This document shows positions 6,103 to 6,383 of a DNA stretch of 6,383 nucleotides, one piece after another (position 1 is the first letter of the stretch; each line of letters begins with the position of its first letter). A program made the position numbers and the translations under genes. A model generated the notes under the pieces. It was not told the DNA's origin. It ran no database searches and worked only from the letters and a program-made list of their open reading frames with translations. Source of the DNA: an uncultured Bacilli bacterium (GTDB taxonomy: Bacteria; Bacillota_I; Bacilli_A; RFN20; CAG-288). The stretch is taken from contig CAKUXT010000117.1 of the NCBI GenBank assembly GCA_934700375.1, positions 1 through 6,383 of the forward strand, in the 5' to 3' direction.

Positions 6103-6383
6103 ATGGTCCGATTCCTTTTTGTGAGACATGGTCATACTGCCTATAACGAAGAACACCTCCTTCAAGGCCAGAGAGATATCCCTTTAAGCCCCTTAGGAAG
6201 AGAGGGTGCTTTGAAGACCAAACTCGCTTTAAAGGATGAAAAGATCGATGAAATCTATACCTCTCCTTTAAAGAGAGCGAAAGAGACTGCTGAGATCATC
6301 AACGAAGACAGAAAGGTTCCTCTCTATGTCGCTGATGATATCATCGAGATGAATTACGGAGACTTAGAAGGACACTCTACAAG
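6103..6383 (+). CDS. Histidine phosphatase (phosphoglycerate-mutase-like), 3' end outside window
   Basis: The first 93 codons of a protein that runs off the right edge. It belongs to the histidine phosphatase superfamily, which transfers or removes phosphate through a phospho-histidine. The catalytic RHG is at residues 8-10 (H9), followed by HTAYNEEHLLQGQRDIPLS, LGREGA at 31-36, SPLKRAKETA at 54-63 with the phosphate-binding R58, and E82 in the IEMNYGDLEG region, the usual acid. Members include cofactor-dependent phosphoglycerate mutases, GpmB/YhfR-like broad phosphatases and CobC-type enzymes. The short LQGQRDIPLS and MNYGDLEG pattern favours the GpmB/CobC-like phosphatase group over glycolytic mutase, but this is inference. 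The start lies two bases after the pyrophosphatase stop with only a weak upstream purine stretch, suggesting translational coupling. Confidence 0.9.
   Translation, partial: MVRFLFVRHGHTAYNEEHLLQGQRDIPLSPLGREGALKTKLALKDEKIDEIYTSPLKRAKETAEIINEDRKVPLYVADDIIEMNYGDLEGHST

Noticed and set aside
5720..6146. Open frames of 88-89 codons across the pyrophosphatase and its 3' end
   Set aside because: The real frames encode complete PPase motifs and the RHG histidine phosphatase; the alternatives show no domain and overlap both.

Overview
This looks like ordinary chromosomal DNA from a low-to-moderate-GC Gram-positive bacterium (Firmicutes/Bacillota, perhaps an Erysipelotrichia- or Mollicutes-like lineage). 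The grounds are near-consensus sigma-A-type promoters, a purine-rich AGGAGG ribosome binding site, heavy use of AGA and TCT codons, and a family I pyrophosphatase beside a GtrB/CsbB-like glycosyltransferase. TGG is used for Trp and TGA is used as a stop, so the standard bacterial code applies. The taxonomic placement is inference and is only moderately secure.

Layout. The first 55 bases are probably the last codons of a rightward gene. It meets, tail to tail with one base between the stop codons, a large leftward gene (57-3023). That gene encodes a 988-residue fusion of an HKD (phospholipase D-like) nuclease domain, a superfamily 2 helicase and a C-terminal DUF3427-type region. A 171-base divergent intergenic region follows, holding two back-to-back promoters and a 9-bp direct repeat. 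Rightward from there lie a PLP-dependent aminotransferase of the aspartate/aromatic type (3195-4424) and a 93-base gap with a dyad and a promoter. After the gap comes a tightly packed operon: a membrane-anchored family 2 glycosyltransferase (4518-5498), a family I inorganic pyrophosphatase (5498-6100, start overlapping the previous stop) and a histidine phosphatase cut by the right edge (6103 onward).

How the genes work together. The three rightward operon genes are probably co-transcribed and translationally coupled. The glycosyltransferase should load a sugar onto a polyprenyl phosphate for envelope decoration, and the pyrophosphatase removes the PPi made in nucleotide-sugar synthesis and other reactions. 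The histidine phosphatase role is undefined. The aminotransferase appears to have its own promoter. The helicase-nuclease is transcribed alone in the opposite direction.

The most interesting item is this stand-alone nuclease-helicase fusion. Its architecture fits a DNA-processing or anti-phage role, but no partner gene or mobile-element hallmark is visible, so a defence function is only a hypothesis. I saw no tRNA, rRNA, CRISPR array, insertion sequence or convincing intrinsic terminator.
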